The notes beneath the pieces are model-generated. The model had not been told where the DNA came from. It worked only from the letters and a program-made list of their open reading frames with translations, and ran no database searches. Positions 1 to 9,548 of a stretch of DNA of 64,000 nt are shown in pieces. The DNA is from Qipengyuania qiaonensis (GTDB lineage Bacteria; Pseudomonadota; Alphaproteobacteria; Sphingomonadales; Sphingomonadaceae), in contig NZ_JAIGNO010000002.1 in assembly GCF_019711515.1 (NCBI RefSeq), positions 372,001 to 436,000 on the forward strand, in the 5' to 3' direction. Position 1 is the first letter of the stretch, and each line of letters starts with the position of its first letter. Position numbers and translations under genes: made by a program.

Positions 1-117
1 AGCAATGGTGACCATGCGCAGCGAGGTAGGCGAGCGCCCCTTTTCCCGCAAGCGTAACGCTTTCGTCTTTTGGCGCCCCGATATACGGCTCCACCAGTTT
101 CCACCGGGAGATACCGC

Positions 118-1551
118 ATGACTTTCCGCTCGCTCTGTCTTGCCACCTGTGCCGCAACGCTGGCTCTCGCCGGTTGCACCACCACCGGGGCGCAGGACAC
201 CCCGATGGCAGCCGCGCCTGCCGTCAGCGCGACACGGGCGAAGAACGTCATCCTCTTCATCGGAGATGGCATGGGTGTTTCCACCGTGACCGCCGCGCGC
301 ATCTATGCCGGTCAGAAGCTGGGTCAGACCGGCGAGGAATATGTCCTGCCGTTCGAAACGTTCGAGCATCTGGCGCTGGTTAAGACCTACAATACCAATG
401 CGCAGGTGCCCGACAGCGCAGGCACGGCAAGCGCGATGAATACCGGCGTGAAGACCAATATCGGCATGCTGGGATACGGTCCGGAGGCGACCAACGGGGA
501 TTGCCGGTCGGGACAGGGGCATGAACTGCCGCTGGTAAGCGAAGAGGCGCAAAAGCACGGCAAGGCACTTGGCATCGTCAGCACGGCGCGGATCACCCAT
601 GCGACGCCGGCGGCGGTCTATGGGCGCAGCGTAAATCGCGATTGGGAAGGCGATGCGGCGATCCCCGAAGACCAGCGCGGCCTTGGCTGTGCCGACATTG
701 CACGGCAATTGGTGGACACGCCCTTCGCCGTTGCGCTGGGCGGCGGCAGCGCGGCTTTCTTCGGCAAGGCAAAAGGCGGTGGCAGGCTCGACGATGCGGC
801 GGACCTTCCGGGCGACTGGACAGCGGCAACGGGCGGCACCTTCGTCGCCAGTCTCGCGGAAATGAACGCTGCTCCTGCCGGAAAGCCGCTTTTCGGGCTC
901 TTCTCACCCAGCCACATGACCTACATGGTCGACCGTGCTGCGGACAGTAGCGAGCCCACGCTGACCGACATGACGGCTACGGCGATCGGTCGATTGGGCA
1001 GCGACCCGGAAGGCTATTATCTGATGGTCGAAAGCGGTCGGATCGATCACGGCCATCATGCCGGGCAGGCAGGCTATGCGCTGGAAGAAGCAGTCGAGTT
1101 CGCCCGCGCGATCCAGTGGGCTATCGACAACACCGATCCGGAAGAGACGCTGATCCTCGTCACTGCGGACCATAGCCACGTGTTCACCATGGCGGGCTAT
1201 CCGCGCCGAGGGAACGATATCCTTGGTCTGGTCGTACCGCCGGATGGCGGCGGCGAGGATGGCGATACGGGAGAAAGCCCCACACTGGCGGCCGATGGCA
1301 AGCCTTATACCACGCTCGGCTACGGCAACGGCCCAGGAGCAGTGAAGCCCGACGCGCAAGGCGGGCGCCCGACGCCCGAAACCGGTGTCACGGCGCATCA
1401 GCAGGCAGCGATCCCGACGGGTTCGGAAACCCACGGTGGCGAGGATGTCGCGCTCTATGCCAACGGCCCCGGCGCGGAGAATGTGCGCGGGGTGATGGAG
1501 CAGAACCTGATCTACAATGTGATCCGCAAAGCCTTTGGCTGGGAGGAATAG
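118..1551 (+). CDS. Alkaline phosphatase, lipoprotein form
   Basis: Encodes 477 aa of the PhoA-type alkaline phosphatase family, hydrolysing phosphomonoesters in the cell envelope. Seen: N-terminal signal with lipobox LAGC (Cys20), an early metal-binding GDGMG, the nucleophile region PDSAGTASAMNTG (Ser), metal ligands in ESGRIDHGHH and TADHSH, and the C-terminal GSETHGGED typical of the family. An upstream in-frame TTG at 70 exists, but the ATG at 118 follows a GGGAG ribosome site and starts directly with the signal peptide, so I chose it. I see no Pho box in the 117 bases upstream, unlike pstS later in the window. The gene stands alone, convergent to lolA. Confidence 0.9.
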   Translation: MTFRSLCLATCAATLALAGCTTTGAQDTPMAAAPAVSATRAKNVILFIGDGMGVSTVTAARIYAGQKLGQTGEEYVLPFETFEHLALVKTYNTNAQVPDSAGTASAMNTGVKTNIGMLGYGPEATNGDCRSGQGHELPLVSEEAQKHGKALGIVSTARITHATPAAVYGRSVNRDWEGDAAIPEDQRGLGCADIARQLVDTPFAVALGGGSAAFFGKAKGGGRLDDAADLPGDWTAATGGTFVASLAEMNAAPAGKPLFGLFSPSHMTYMVDRAADSSEPTLTDMTATAIGRLGSDPEGYYLMVESGRIDHGHHAGQAGYALEEAVEFARAIQWAIDNTDPEETLILVTADHSHVFTMAGYPRRGNDILGLVVPPDGGGEDGDTGESPTLAADGKPYTTLGYGNGPGAVKPDAQGGRPTPETGVTAHQQAAIPTGSETHGGEDVALYANGPGAENVRGVMEQNLIYNVIRKAFGWEE

Positions 1552-1591
1552 CGCCGACGATACTTACGTGGGGGCACCAGCGAAAAGCTGA

Positions 1592-1631
1592 CAAAAAAAC
1601 CCTCGTGCCGGGGGCATTGGCACGAGGGTTT
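1592..1631 (-). terminator. Rho-independent terminator (minus strand)
   Basis: A perfect 13-bp stem pairs 1597-1609 with 1619-1631 around a 9-nt loop. Read on the minus strand the stem is followed by a run of seven or more T, so it is a strong intrinsic terminator for transcripts from the lolA side or from the small RNA proposed at 1592-1715. It may also stop readthrough from the phosphatase gene on the plus strand, although the T tract there is poor. Confidence 0.85.
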
Positions 1632-1715
1632 CCTGTGAGCGTTCGTCACGCTTGGAACGAGATGAACCAGGTCGAGGGGGTCAACAGGGGGGAAACCCTC
1701 CTCGTGTCGTCTCGT
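1592..1715 (-). ncRNA. Candidate structured small RNA with C-rich loops
   Basis: This 124-nt stretch has no convincing protein but shows the layout of a small RNA. Its 5' end forms a closing helix (ACGAGA at 1715-1710 with TCTCGT at 1662-1657) around C-rich segments (CCCCCC and CCCCC) that could face ribosome-binding sites. Then comes a small hairpin (AGCGT/ACGCT, 1638-1652), and finally the 13-bp terminator with a T run. A promoter-like pair at 1722-1751 predicts a start at about 1715, exactly where the closing helix begins. The family is unknown to me. It could instead be a processed lolA 3' UTR. Confidence 0.5.
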
Positions 1716-1721
1716 GAACCA

Positions 1722-1751
1722 ATAATTAGGGAATGCTCGATTGCTGTTCAA
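1722..1751 (-). promoter_or_regulatory. Candidate sigma70-type promoter for the small RNA
   Basis: On the minus strand TTGAAC (1751-1746) and AATTAT (1727-1722) are 18 nt apart, matching 4/6 of each sigma70 consensus box. The predicted start is about 7 nt beyond the -10 box, at the first base of the folded RNA. The AT-rich patch stands out from its GC-rich surroundings. It lies between the lolA stop and the terminator. Confidence 0.45.
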
Positions 1752-1805
1752 TGAACATTGCGCAGCGGGATATCGCATGCATCCCACTGCTCGACGCCAA
1801 AGCGT

Positions 1806-2468
1806 TTACCCCGGACGACGGGACGAACGGCGCGGGTCGCGGAAGGTGAAGGCACTGTCCGCAACCGACACGCCGTAACGCTGATTGGCAAGCCGGACCG
1901 TGGTGCGGTGATTCTGCGAATCCAGCGCGACCCAGTGGGTCAGGCGCAGGCCACCCGGCGCGGATCCATCGCGGGCGAAGATCAGCGTGATCACGCCGAA
2001 TTCGGGGCGCTTTGTATCGCGGACCTCGACGCTCACCACATCGGGATGGCTGGTCGGGATCAGCTTGCCGTATTGCTTTACGTCGCGGCTGGGGTCGAGC
2101 AGAGCGCCGAGCGGCGAATTGCTGATCGGCCAGCGCTGAACCTGGTTGACCTCATAATCGACCATATACATCGACTTGCCGTTCGATACGACGAGCATGG
2201 GGACGCCCTTCTCGTATTCGAAGCGGATCTTGCCGGGGCGCTTCAGCGTCATTACGCCGCGCACGGTCTGGCCGGCCCGGTCGGTCTGGACGAAATCGGC
2301 CTTCATCGTGGAAATGCCGCGCAGCGCGGCGACCGCCTTGTCGAGATCCCCCGCGGCGGCCTCTGCCGGTGCCGGCGTCAGGATGGCGGATGCCGGAAGC
2401 GCCGCAGCCAGCGACAAAGCCAGCGCGGCGCCGATCGATGGGTTCTTTTTCAAAGACAAGATGCTCAT
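1806..2468 (-). CDS. lolA: LolA-like outer-membrane lipoprotein carrier
   Basis: Encodes 220 aa. LolA proteins take lipoproteins from the LolCDE exporter and ferry them through the periplasm to the outer membrane. Seen: a basic start and hydrophobic signal peptide ending near ASA, then the family beta-sheet pattern, including the ADFVQTDRAGQ segment followed by GVMTLKRPGKIRFEY, and NGKSMYMVDYE. The start at 2468 (MSILSLKK) is chosen because it begins the signal peptide. The AGGAG just before it sits unusually close, so the ATG at 2501 is an alternative. The gene is downstream of rpmG on the same strand. Confidence 0.85.
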   Translation of the reverse strand: MSILSLKKNPSIGAALALSLAAALPASAILTPAPAEAAAGDLDKAVAALRGISTMKADFVQTDRAGQTVRGVMTLKRPGKIRFEYEKGVPMLVVSNGKSMYMVDYEVNQVQRWPISNSPLGALLDPSRDVKQYGKLIPTSHPDVVSVEVRDTKRPEFGVITLIFARDGSAPGGLRLTHWVALDSQNHRTTVRLANQRYGVSVADSAFTFRDPRRSSRRPG

Positions 2469-2543
2469 GCTCCTGCTGTTAGGTGTGGAGCATTGAACCA
2501 TCACTGAACCCGGCACGTTCCCGCGGTTCAGGCTGGCGGTGCA

Positions 2544-2711
2544 TTACTTGATCTTGGCTTCCTTGAACTCGACATGCTTGCGCGCGACGGGATCGTACTT
2601 GCGGAAGGTGAACTTTTCCGTGTGGTTACGCGGATTCTTCTTGGTCACGTAATAGAAGCCCGTGTCGGCGGTCGAGACGAGCTTGATCTTGACGGTTGCG
2701 GGCTTCGCCAT
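2544..2711 (-). CDS. rpmG: 50S ribosomal protein L33
   Basis: A short gene of 55 aa beginning [18 protein letters not shown] and ending [18 protein letters not shown]. These are the hallmark ends of the Cys-free alphaproteobacterial L33, a small 50S subunit protein near the E site. The central [15 protein letters not shown] is the most conserved part. It lies between lolA and arfB, all on the minus strand, with a 118-bp gap before it. Confidence 0.97.
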   Translation of the reverse strand: MAKPATVKIKLVSTADTGFYYVTKKNPRNHTEKFTFRKYDPVARKHVEFKEAKIK

Positions 2712-2829
2712 GGCGTGTTCCTAAAGATCTGAAAGGGGCCGCGGAGGCCCGAAAAAACAAGGGCGGCGCGTCCAGCACCGCCGTTCCGGCGCGCCCATTG
2801 GGCGATTCACGTGGAAAAGTCAAGCATTC

Positions 2830-3234
2830 CTACCAGTCGACCTTGCCGCGATTGGCCTTGACCTCGCCGCGCACTTTCTTGGCCTTCAGGCGCTTGACCT
2901 TGCCGACGCGGTTGACGCGGCTCTTGGCGCGTTTGCGCGGTGGGGTCAGCGCGTCTGTCAGGAGGGCAAGGAGCCGTTCGCGCGCCGCCTCGCGGTTCTG
3001 ATCCTGCGTGCGGTATTCGTTGGCGGTGAGGACGATCTCGCCGCCCTTGGTCAGCTTGCTGCCGGCGATTTCCTTCAGCCGCTCGAACGCCTCGGGCGGC
3101 AGGCCCAGCTGGAACACGTCGACGCGCAGCTGGACGGCGGTGGCGACCTTGTTGACGTTCTGCCCGCCGGGGCCGGAGGAGGCAATGAACTTCTCCTCCG
3201 CGATTTCGAGAGCCCTGTCGGCGATTCTAACCAT
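2830..3234 (-). CDS. arfB: ArfB-type peptidyl-tRNA hydrolase (ribosome rescue)
   Basis: Encodes 134 aa of the class-I release-factor-like family (YaeJ/ArfB/ICT1). These proteins enter stalled ribosomes that lack a stop codon and hydrolyse the peptidyl-tRNA. Seen: the catalytic GGQ at residues 23-25 inside SSGPGGQNVNK, and a long basic C-terminal tail (PPRKRAKSRVNRVGKVKRLK) that in ArfB enters the mRNA channel. The reading frame extends further upstream, but the ATG at 3234 gives the normal length. It overlaps the end of the preceding pseudouridine synthase gene by 8 nt, so the two are probably co-translated. Confidence 0.93.
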   Translation of the reverse strand: MVRIADRALEIAEEKFIASSGPGGQNVNKVATAVQLRVDVFQLGLPPEAFERLKEIAGSKLTKGGEIVLTANEYRTQDQNREAARERLLALLTDALTPPRKRAKSRVNRVGKVKRLKAKKVRGEVKANRGKVDW

Positions 3235-3883
3235 CGACGAAGCCGAGGGCGGCGAAATCCTGTGGCAGCGGGGCGGTGGCGGCAATCGGCGACTTACCTT
3301 CGCGCGGGATGGTGATGGCGGCGGCGTGGAGCATGGTGCGCGGAGCACCCTTGCCATCGCCATAGACCGGGTCGCCGAGCAGCGGCATGCCGAGCCCGGC
3401 CTCGCAATGCACGCGGATCTGGTGTGTGCGCCCGGTCTCGGGCCGGAACTCGAGCAGGGCGTGACCGTCTTTTTCGTTCAGCATGCGCCAGTGTGTCACC
3501 GACGGCTTGCCCTTTTTCGCCGCAATCATGCGCCAGCCATTCTCGGCGCTGCTGATCTTGGACAGCGACAGCTCGATCGTGCCTTCGCTTTCCGCTGGCA
3601 CGCCGGCCAGCGCGCCGAGATAGCGCTTCTCGACCAGCCGTTCCTCGAAGCTCTTGGCGAACCGTTTCAGCGCCTTGGGGTTGCGCGCCAGCAGCAGGCA
3701 GCCGCTGGTGTCGGTATCGATCCGGTGGACCGGCACGGGCGCGCGCTGGAAGCCGAGCTTCAGTTCCTCGAAATGGTCCTCGAGGCTCGGCCCGCCGCGG
3801 CGCGGGCGCTCGATCGGCAGGCCGGCAGGCTTGTCGATCACCAGCGCTTCGCCGTCTTCGAACAGGATCGGAATACGGGTCAT
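3227..3883 (-). CDS. RluA-family pseudouridine synthase, short form
   Basis: Encodes 218 aa. The family isomerises uridine to pseudouridine in rRNA or tRNA. Seen: the catalytic motif HRIDTDTSG with Asp56, ALVIDKPAGLP near the start, and RTHQIRVH in the second half. There is no N-terminal S4 RNA-binding domain, so it resembles the compact RluA/TruC-like members and its target base cannot be assigned. The start overlaps the stop of pabBC by 4 nt (ATGA) and the end overlaps arfB by 8 nt, forming a pabBC-rluA-arfB unit. Confidence 0.92.
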   Translation of the reverse strand: MTRIPILFEDGEALVIDKPAGLPIERPRRGGPSLEDHFEELKLGFQRAPVPVHRIDTDTSGCLLLARNPKALKRFAKSFEERLVEKRYLGALAGVPAESEGTIELSLSKISSAENGWRMIAAKKGKPSVTHWRMLNEKDGHALLEFRPETGRTHQIRVHCEAGLGMPLLGDPVYGDGKGAPRTMLHAAAITIPREGKSPIAATAPLPQDFAALGFVDG

Positions 3884-5691
3884 GTCTTGAGCTTCGCGTC
3901 CATAATCAGGCGCAGCGCATTGCCGAGGTAGAAGCCGTTTTCCAAGTCCCCGATGCGCAATTCCGCTTCGCGCGCCCGGCCTTCGTCGAGCAGGGTCTGA
4001 CGGAAGACTCCGGGCAGCAGGCCGAGATTGGCCGGCGGGGTCAGTAATACATCGTCCGCGCCGCGCACGAAGATGCTGGTCACGCAGCCTTCGGTCAGCA
4101 GCCCGTCCTCGCGCACGAACAGCGCCTCCTGCGCGCCATGCTCACGGGCGACACGCTGCCCGTCGTCATAGAAACCGCGATCGCTGGTCTTGTGCCTCAG
4201 GCGCCAGTCGCCCGGATCGACCGGCAATGGCAGGACGATGCACTGCGCCGGTTCGCGCCATGCGTCGGGCAAGTCATGCGCCTCGAGCGCGATCGCGCCG
4301 GATCGCGAAGCGAGCAACCGCACGCGGCTTTCTTTTTCAAGCACGAAACAGAGGGCGTGAAGCTGGTTGCGTGCGTCGTGGCGGTCGAAGGAAAAGCCGA
4401 GTTCCGCCGCGCTCGTCTTCATCCGCATGAGATGCGTCTCAAGATGGGGGATACCCGTCTCCGGCGTAAAGCGCATGGTCTCGATCAGGTCGAACTGCGC
4501 GGCGCGATGGTCGGGCGAGGACGCCCGTGCGAAGGCTCCCTTCAGCAAGGCCTCGCGCCATTCGGCGCGCGGCTCGCTATCGGCAACGATGGCTCCACCG
4601 ACGCCGAGCACGGCCTTGCCGCGCGCGTTTTCGATCTCGGTCAGGCGCAATGTGCGGATGGCCACGTTGAAAGCCGCATCGCCATCCGCCCCGATCCGCC
4701 CGATCGCACCGCAATAGGGGCCGCGCGGATCGCGTTCGACGGCGCCGATCAGTTCCATCGCGCGGATCTTGGGGGCGCCGGTAATCGAACCGCAGGGAAA
4801 CAGCGCTTTCACAAGATCGAGCGCAGTTCGACCTTCGGTCAGACGTGCACGCACCGCGCTGACCATCGTGTGGACCGTCGGATAGCTTTCGATGGCAAAG
4901 GGTTCGTCCACCCGCACGCTGCCCGCCTCGGCCACCCGGCTGAGGTCGTTGCGCATGAGGTCGACGATCATCAGGTTCTCGGCCTTGTCCTTGACCGATC
5001 CGGCCAGTTCCTCGGCCAGCGCCCGATCCGATGCCGCATCGACCCCGCGCGGGCGCGTCCCTTTCATCGGCTTGGCCTTGGCTTCGCGGCCCTTGAGCGA
5101 CACGAACAGTTCGGGACTGAGGCTCAGTAGCCAGTGCGAGCCATCGAAGATTACCCCGCCATAGCCGGCCTGCGCCGCCGGGCGCAGCGCGGCATAAAGG
5201 CCGAGCGGATCGCCGGTGAAACTGCCCGCCAGCGGGAAAGTGAGGTTTGCCTGATAGATGTCGCCCGCGCGGATTGCCTCCTGCAATGTGGCGAAGGCTA
5301 GCTCGTACCCGCCCGGCGAGATCTGGGGGTCGAGCGGCCCGACGCTGCCCGGCCCTTGCACCCTCTCGGTCAGCCACCCGGGCATGTCGGCAGCGGCAAT
5401 CCGCTCCGGCGGATCGAACAGGCCGAGCCAGACGAGCGGTCCGGCACCGCCGCTGCGTGTGTCGGCTAGCGGGCGCAGCTTGGCTTCCAGAGCGAGCCCT
5501 GCTTCGTAGGCGATATAGCCGGCAAGCTCGCCGCCCGCCTTGCGCGCCGTCTCGGCCGCAGCAAGCGCATCTTCGACCTGATCGGGGCGATGGGCGACAA
5601 AGACTTCGCGCGGGTTCTCGAACAGCAAGGCGTCTGCCGCACCGCGTTCGCGCGCATCGTCCAGCAGAACAAAAGGGTGCCTCTCCGCCAT
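3880..5691 (-). CDS. pabB: Aminodeoxychorismate synthase I / lyase fusion (PabB-PabC)
   Basis: Encodes 603 aa joining two steps of p-aminobenzoate synthesis for folate. Residues about 1-385 are a chorismate-binding PabB domain: [31 protein letters not shown] and [15 protein letters not shown] are all present. The remaining third is a class-IV PLP fold like PabC (aminodeoxychorismate lyase), with FDLIETMRF, a candidate PLP lysine in [12 protein letters not shown], and [11 protein letters not shown]. The glutaminase partner (PabA) is not in the window. It is the first gene of the pabBC-rluA-arfB run. Confidence 0.93.
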   Translation of the reverse strand: MAERHPFVLLDDARERGAADALLFENPREVFVAHRPDQVEDALAAAETARKAGGELAGYIAYEAGLALEAKLRPLADTRSGGAGPLVWLGLFDPPERIAAADMPGWLTERVQGPGSVGPLDPQISPGGYELAFATLQEAIRAGDIYQANLTFPLAGSFTGDPLGLYAALRPAAQAGYGGVIFDGSHWLLSLSPELFVSLKGREAKAKPMKGTRPRGVDAASDRALAEELAGSVKDKAENLMIVDLMRNDLSRVAEAGSVRVDEPFAIESYPTVHTMVSAVRARLTEGRTALDLVKALFPCGSITGAPKIRAMELIGAVERDPRGPYCGAIGRIGADGDAAFNVAIRTLRLTEIENARGKAVLGVGGAIVADSEPRAEWREALLKGAFARASSPDHRAAQFDLIETMRFTPETGIPHLETHLMRMKTSAAELGFSFDRHDARNQLHALCFVLEKESRVRLLASRSGAIALEAHDLPDAWREPAQCIVLPLPVDPGDWRLRHKTSDRGFYDDGQRVAREHGAQEALFVREDGLLTEGCVTSIFVRGADDVLLTPPANLGLLPGVFRQTLLDEGRAREAELRIGDLENGFYLGNALRLIMDAKLKT

Positions 5692-5801
5692 TGGTGCCAG
5701 CCTTTACCCTATGCGCTGCGCCTGTCGAGGGATTGCTTGACCGTGCCTACCAGGCTGCGCCACACCGAGACGGCGGCGAATTAATCGGGAGTGGCAGCGC
5801 A

Positions 5802-7328
5802 ATGGGCGAAATTTTCCTGGGCCTGGGAGGTAAGGGTGAGAAGCAGCACTTGCGGCTGGATCAGGCCAATCGGCACGGCTTGATTGCCGGTGCGACGGGT
5901 ACCGGCAAGACGGTGACCCTGCAGGGCCTGGCCGAAAGCTTTTCCGCCGCGGGCGTTCCCGTATTTCTCGCCGACGTGAAGGGTGACCTTGCGGGCATTT
6001 CGATGGCCGGATCGCCGCAGTTCAAACATGCCGACAAGCTCGAGGGGCGGGCAAGGGAGCTCGGCATGGACGATTACACCTATGCCGACAATGCGGCGGT
6101 GTTCTGGGATCTCTATGGCGAGCAGGGCTTTCCCATCCGCACTACGATTTCGGAAATGGGGCCGTTGCTGCTCGCGCGCCTGCTCGATCTGAACGAAACG
6201 CAGGAGGGCGTGCTCAACATCGTTTTTCGCTTTGCCGACGAACAGGGGCTGCTGCTGCTCGACCTGGGTGATTTGCAGGCGATGCTCGCGCATACGGCCG
6301 AAAACGCGTCGGAGTTGTCGGCGAAATACGGCAATGTCACGAAGGCCAGCGTTGGCGCGATCCAGCGACAGCTCCTCAGTTTCGAGAGTCAGGGAGCGGA
6401 TCTGTTCTTCGGCGAGCCCGCACTCGAGATCGACGATTTCCTTGCAGTGGACGAACAGGGCCGCGGCGTGATCAACGTGCTGGCGGCCGACAAGCTCATG
6501 CGCGGCCCCAAGCTATATGCGACCTTTCTGCTCTGGCTGCTCGCCGAACTGTTCGAAAGCTTGCCCGAAGTGGGCGATCCCGAAAAGCCGAAGCTCGTCT
6601 TCTTCTTCGATGAGGCGCATCTGCTGTTCGACGATGCTCCCGACGCGCTGGAGGACAAGGTCGAGCAGGTCGTGCGCCTGATCCGTTCGAAGGGGGTGGG
6701 CGTTTATTTCGTGACTCAGAACCCGATCGACATTCCGGAAAAGATCGCCGGCCAATTGGGCAATCGCGTGCAGCACGCGCTGCGTGCCTTCACCCCGCGC
6801 GACAAGCGGGCGATCAAGGCGGCGGCGGAAACCTTCCGCATCAATCCCGAACTCGAGGTCGAACAGGCAATTACCGAACTGAAGGTAGGCGAGGCATTGG
6901 TCTCGACGCTCGACGAGGACGGCGCACCTACCGTGGTACAGCGCGCGCTGATCAAACCACCGCATTCGCGTCTTGGCCCGGTGACGGCAAAGGAACGCAA
7001 GATCGTCAATTCCGTGAGCGAGATCGATGGGAAGTACGACGAAGCGGTCGACCGCGAGAGTGCGGAAGAAGTGCTCGCCGCCAAGGCAGCCGACGCAGCC
7101 GAGACCGCCAAGGAGGTCGAGGAGAAGGGGCGCGAGGAAGTGAGCAAGCGCGAACGCAAGACGACTTCGATGTGGAGCAGGGCCGGCAAGGCTGCCGCGA
7201 CCGCCGCTGCCGGCTCGCTGAGTTCGATCGCGGTAGCGACGGTGCTGGGCAAGAAGTCGAGTGCCGACCCGCTCCGCACCGGTGCGACCGCATTCGTCCG
7301 CAATATCATCGGCGGGCTGATGCGGTGA
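5802..7328 (+). CDS. HerA-like ATPase, DUF853 family
   Basis: Encodes 508 aa of the DUF853/YjgR group of HerA-FtsK-type ATPases. Seen: Walker A GATGTGKT (residues 30-37), Walker [14 protein letters not shown] (about 265-277), and an arginine-rich sensor region ([19 protein letters not shown]). A charged, Glu/Lys-rich segment near residue 420 precedes a small Ala/Gly-rich, glycine-zipper-like tail. The cellular role of this family is not established; DNA or protein translocation is only suggested by homology. The start at 5802 has a GGGAG site. The frame is open far upstream (to 5247) but that part lies opposite pabBC and is not real. Confidence 0.88.
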   Translation: MGEIFLGLGGKGEKQHLRLDQANRHGLIAGATGTGKTVTLQGLAESFSAAGVPVFLADVKGDLAGISMAGSPQFKHADKLEGRARELGMDDYTYADNAAVFWDLYGEQGFPIRTTISEMGPLLLARLLDLNETQEGVLNIVFRFADEQGLLLLDLGDLQAMLAHTAENASELSAKYGNVTKASVGAIQRQLLSFESQGADLFFGEPALEIDDFLAVDEQGRGVINVLAADKLMRGPKLYATFLLWLLAELFESLPEVGDPEKPKLVFFFDEAHLLFDDAPDALEDKVEQVVRLIRSKGVGVYFVTQNPIDIPEKIAGQLGNRVQHALRAFTPRDKRAIKAAAETFRINPELEVEQAITELKVGEALVSTLDEDGAPTVVQRALIKPPHSRLGPVTAKERKIVNSVSEIDGKYDEAVDRESAEEVLAAKAADAAETAKEVEEKGREEVSKRERKTTSMWSRAGKAAATAAAGSLSSIAVATVLGKKSSADPLRTGATAFVRNIIGGLMR

Positions 7329-7332
7329 TACG

Positions 7333-8760
7333 CTAGAGCGGAATCCTGATCTCTGCCCTGAGGCCGCCTTCGGGGCGGTTGGTTAGGACGAGCATGCCGT
7401 CATGCTGTTCGGCCACCGCGCGGGCCAGCGTTAGGCCGAGACCTGCTCCACCCGTCTCGCGGTTGCGGCTCGCTTCGCCGCGAGTGAAGGGTTCGAGCAT
7501 TTCCGCTATGCGGTCCTCGGGTATGCCCGGCCCATCGTCGTCCACGCGCAAGATCGCATGTCCGTTCTCGCGCAGGATTTCGACCCGCGCGGTGCCGGCA
7601 TAACGGAGCGCGTTGTTTATCAGGTTGCGCAGGCCCCGCTTCAGCCATGTCAGATGGATCGAAGCGGCAATACGCCCTGACGTTTCGAGCGTTACCGGGC
7701 TGCCCATGTCTTCGAATTCCTCGACCACGGATGCAGCCAGAGCACCGAGTTCGGTCATTTCCGGGGGGGCATCGCTACGCCCGATGCGTGCAAGCGAGAG
7801 AATCTCGTCGAGTGTCCTGGTGATGTCCTCGATGGTCGCGGCCATCTTGTCTCGTGCCGCCTCGTCCTCGACACTCTCGATTCGCACGCGGAGGGCCGCA
7901 AGCGGCGTTTTGAGGTCGTGACCGATAGCACCCAGCATCACGTCTTTCTCCCCCAGCATCGAGCCGATCCGCGCCTGCATGGCGTTATGCGCCTCGATCA
8001 GTCGGCGGACGTCCTGCGGGCCCGATACGGCGAGCGGTTCCTCGGGCGTGCCGGCCCCGCCGAAACGCCTGGTGCGCAGTGCCAGCGTGTCTAGGGGACG
8101 GGTGATCCGGCGCAGGACGAAATACAGCAGGCCGACAAGAACGAGGAACAGAATCAGCGTCTGCATGGCCAATGTACGCACTATGGCTCGATCCCGTGGC
8201 GGGATCGGCAGACGCGCTACCTGCCAGGTGTTGCTCCCGGCCTGCCTCATTCCGACAACCAGGAGATTATCGGGAACCTTACCCATCTGCGCGCGCATCC
8301 GTGGATAGCGTTCGCTGGCAGCCCGGGTGAGTTCGTCGTCCAGCAAAGACCTTTCGACTATCACGAGCTCTTCGGCATCGACGCCCTGCGTGCTCAACAG
8401 ATTCGCGAGCGCGGCCTCCCGGTCGATGTCGCGCCGTTCGCCCGGCGAAAGTGGTGACTGCGCCGCTTCGCGATAACGGATGTCGCGGGGCAGGCGGAAT
8501 CTCAGCTCGCCTTCGGAGGAGGGATCCAGTGCTCTGGCCAATGCTCGCCGGTCGCGCCGCTCCCCACCGCGGGGCCCGTCGCGATCTCCCCGCCGAGCCC
8601 CTGCCAACAACTGAAAAGCGGCCGCATGCGTGATGGCGAGTTCGCGCCTTTCGGAAGCGGCGCGATAGAGCATCACTGCCGATATTCCCTGTGCGATCAG
8701 CAAGGCGGCCGTCAGTGCCAGCATGACCTGGCCCAGCAAGCTTCGCGGCAACAGACGCAT
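7333..8760 (-). CDS. Membrane sensor histidine kinase
   Basis: Encodes 475 aa, probably partner of the adjacent OmpR-type regulator. Layout: membrane segment at about residues 8-28, a periplasmic sensor region of about 140 residues rich in Arg/Glu, a second membrane segment (LILFLVLVGLLYFVL), HAMP linker, dimerisation/phosphoacceptor motif GHDLKTP with His281, N box (LRNLINNALRY), then G boxes DDDGPGIPED and GGAGLGLTLA. The ATG at 8760 overlaps the regulator stop by one base (TGATG), so translation is coupled. The signal is unknown; the upstream EF-hand gene suggests calcium or envelope state. Confidence 0.93.
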   Translation of the reverse strand: MRLLPRSLLGQVMLALTAALLIAQGISAVMLYRAASERRELAITHAAAFQLLAGARRGDRDGPRGGERRDRRALARALDPSSEGELRFRLPRDIRYREAAQSPLSPGERRDIDREAALANLLSTQGVDAEELVIVERSLLDDELTRAASERYPRMRAQMGKVPDNLLVVGMRQAGSNTWQVARLPIPPRDRAIVRTLAMQTLILFLVLVGLLYFVLRRITRPLDTLALRTRRFGGAGTPEEPLAVSGPQDVRRLIEAHNAMQARIGSMLGEKDVMLGAIGHDLKTPLAALRVRIESVEDEAARDKMAATIEDITRTLDEILSLARIGRSDAPPEMTELGALAASVVEEFEDMGSPVTLETSGRIAASIHLTWLKRGLRNLINNALRYAGTARVEILRENGHAILRVDDDGPGIPEDRIAEMLEPFTRGEASRNRETGGAGLGLTLARAVAEQHDGMLVLTNRPEGGLRAEIRIPL

Positions 8761-9497
8761 CAGCTTTCGCCAGGACGGTGGGTGCGGGTCACATCGGCCG
8801 CGAACCGGTATCCGCCGCCCCGCACAGTCTGGATGAAGTGCGGATCGCGGCTGTCCGTTTCGATCTTGCGACGCAGGCGACTGATCTGGTTGTCGACCGC
8901 CCGATCGAACAGATGTGCCTCGCGGCCTTGCACCATATCGAGGAGACGATCCCGGTCGAGCACCTGCCGGGGATGGTCGCAAAAGGCACGCAGCATTCTG
9001 AACTCGGCGGTCGAGAGCGGAACAAGCGCGCCTTCGGGATCGGTCAGCCGGTGTTTTAGGGGATCGAGCTCCCAGCCTTCGAACTGATAGAGCAGCTCTT
9101 CTTCCTGCGGGACGGCGGGGCGCTCGGCCCGGCGCAGTACTGAGCGGATGCGGGCGACCAGCTCGCGCGGTTCGAAGGGCTTGGTCACATAATCGTCGGC
9201 ACCGATCTCGAGCCCGACTATGCGATCCATCGCTTCACCCTTGGCGGTGAGGAGGATGGTGGGCAGGCTGCGGCTTTCGATGAGGTGGCGGCAGAGAGAG
9301 AGGCCATCCTCGCCCGGCATCATGATGTCGAGCAGGACGAGATCCGGCGTCGATTGCGCCAGCCTGCTGCGGGCCGCCGCCGCATTTGCGGCCTCGTGCA
9401 CGACGAACCCCTGGCGAGTAAGGTACTCGGCCAGGGGCTCGCGCAAGGACGGTTCGTCGTCGACGAGTAGCAGGGTGGTGGGCGCGGGTTCGGTCAT
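8760..9497 (-). CDS. OmpR-family response regulator
   Basis: Encodes 245 aa: a receiver domain with acidic pair DD13-14, phosphoacceptor Asp57 (LVLLDIMMPGEDG), Thr85 and Lys106 (VTKPFEP), then a winged-helix DNA-binding domain (LSTAEFRMLRAFCDHP to FIQTVRGGGYRF). A transcription regulator phosphorylated most likely by the kinase encoded next. The start at 9497 (MTEPAPTT) gives a standard receiver start; an upstream in-frame start at 9539 adds only a basic tail. It is the middle gene of the EF-hand/regulator/kinase unit, 51 bp after the EF-hand gene. Confidence 0.95.
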   Translation of the reverse strand: MTEPAPTTLLLVDDEPSLREPLAEYLTRQGFVVHEAANAAAARSRLAQSTPDLVLLDIMMPGEDGLSLCRHLIESRSLPTILLTAKGEAMDRIVGLEIGADDYVTKPFEPRELVARIRSVLRRAERPAVPQEEELLYQFEGWELDPLKHRLTDPEGALVPLSTAEFRMLRAFCDHPRQVLDRDRLLDMVQGREAHLFDRAVDNQISRLRRKIETDSRDPHFIQTVRGGGYRFAADVTRTHRPGES

Positions 9498-9548
9498 GAT
9501 CTGTCCTTGCCCGCGCCTAGCTCTGTAGGGGGCCTGCAATCAAGCGGC

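Noticed and set aside
51-61. Palindrome AGCGTAACGCT upstream of the phosphatase gene
   Set aside because: Too short and isolated to call an operator; no Pho-box similarity.
1512-1787. 91-aa frame over the small-RNA region
   Set aside because: Runs through the terminator stem and the end of the phosphatase gene; composition poor; the structured RNA explanation fits better.
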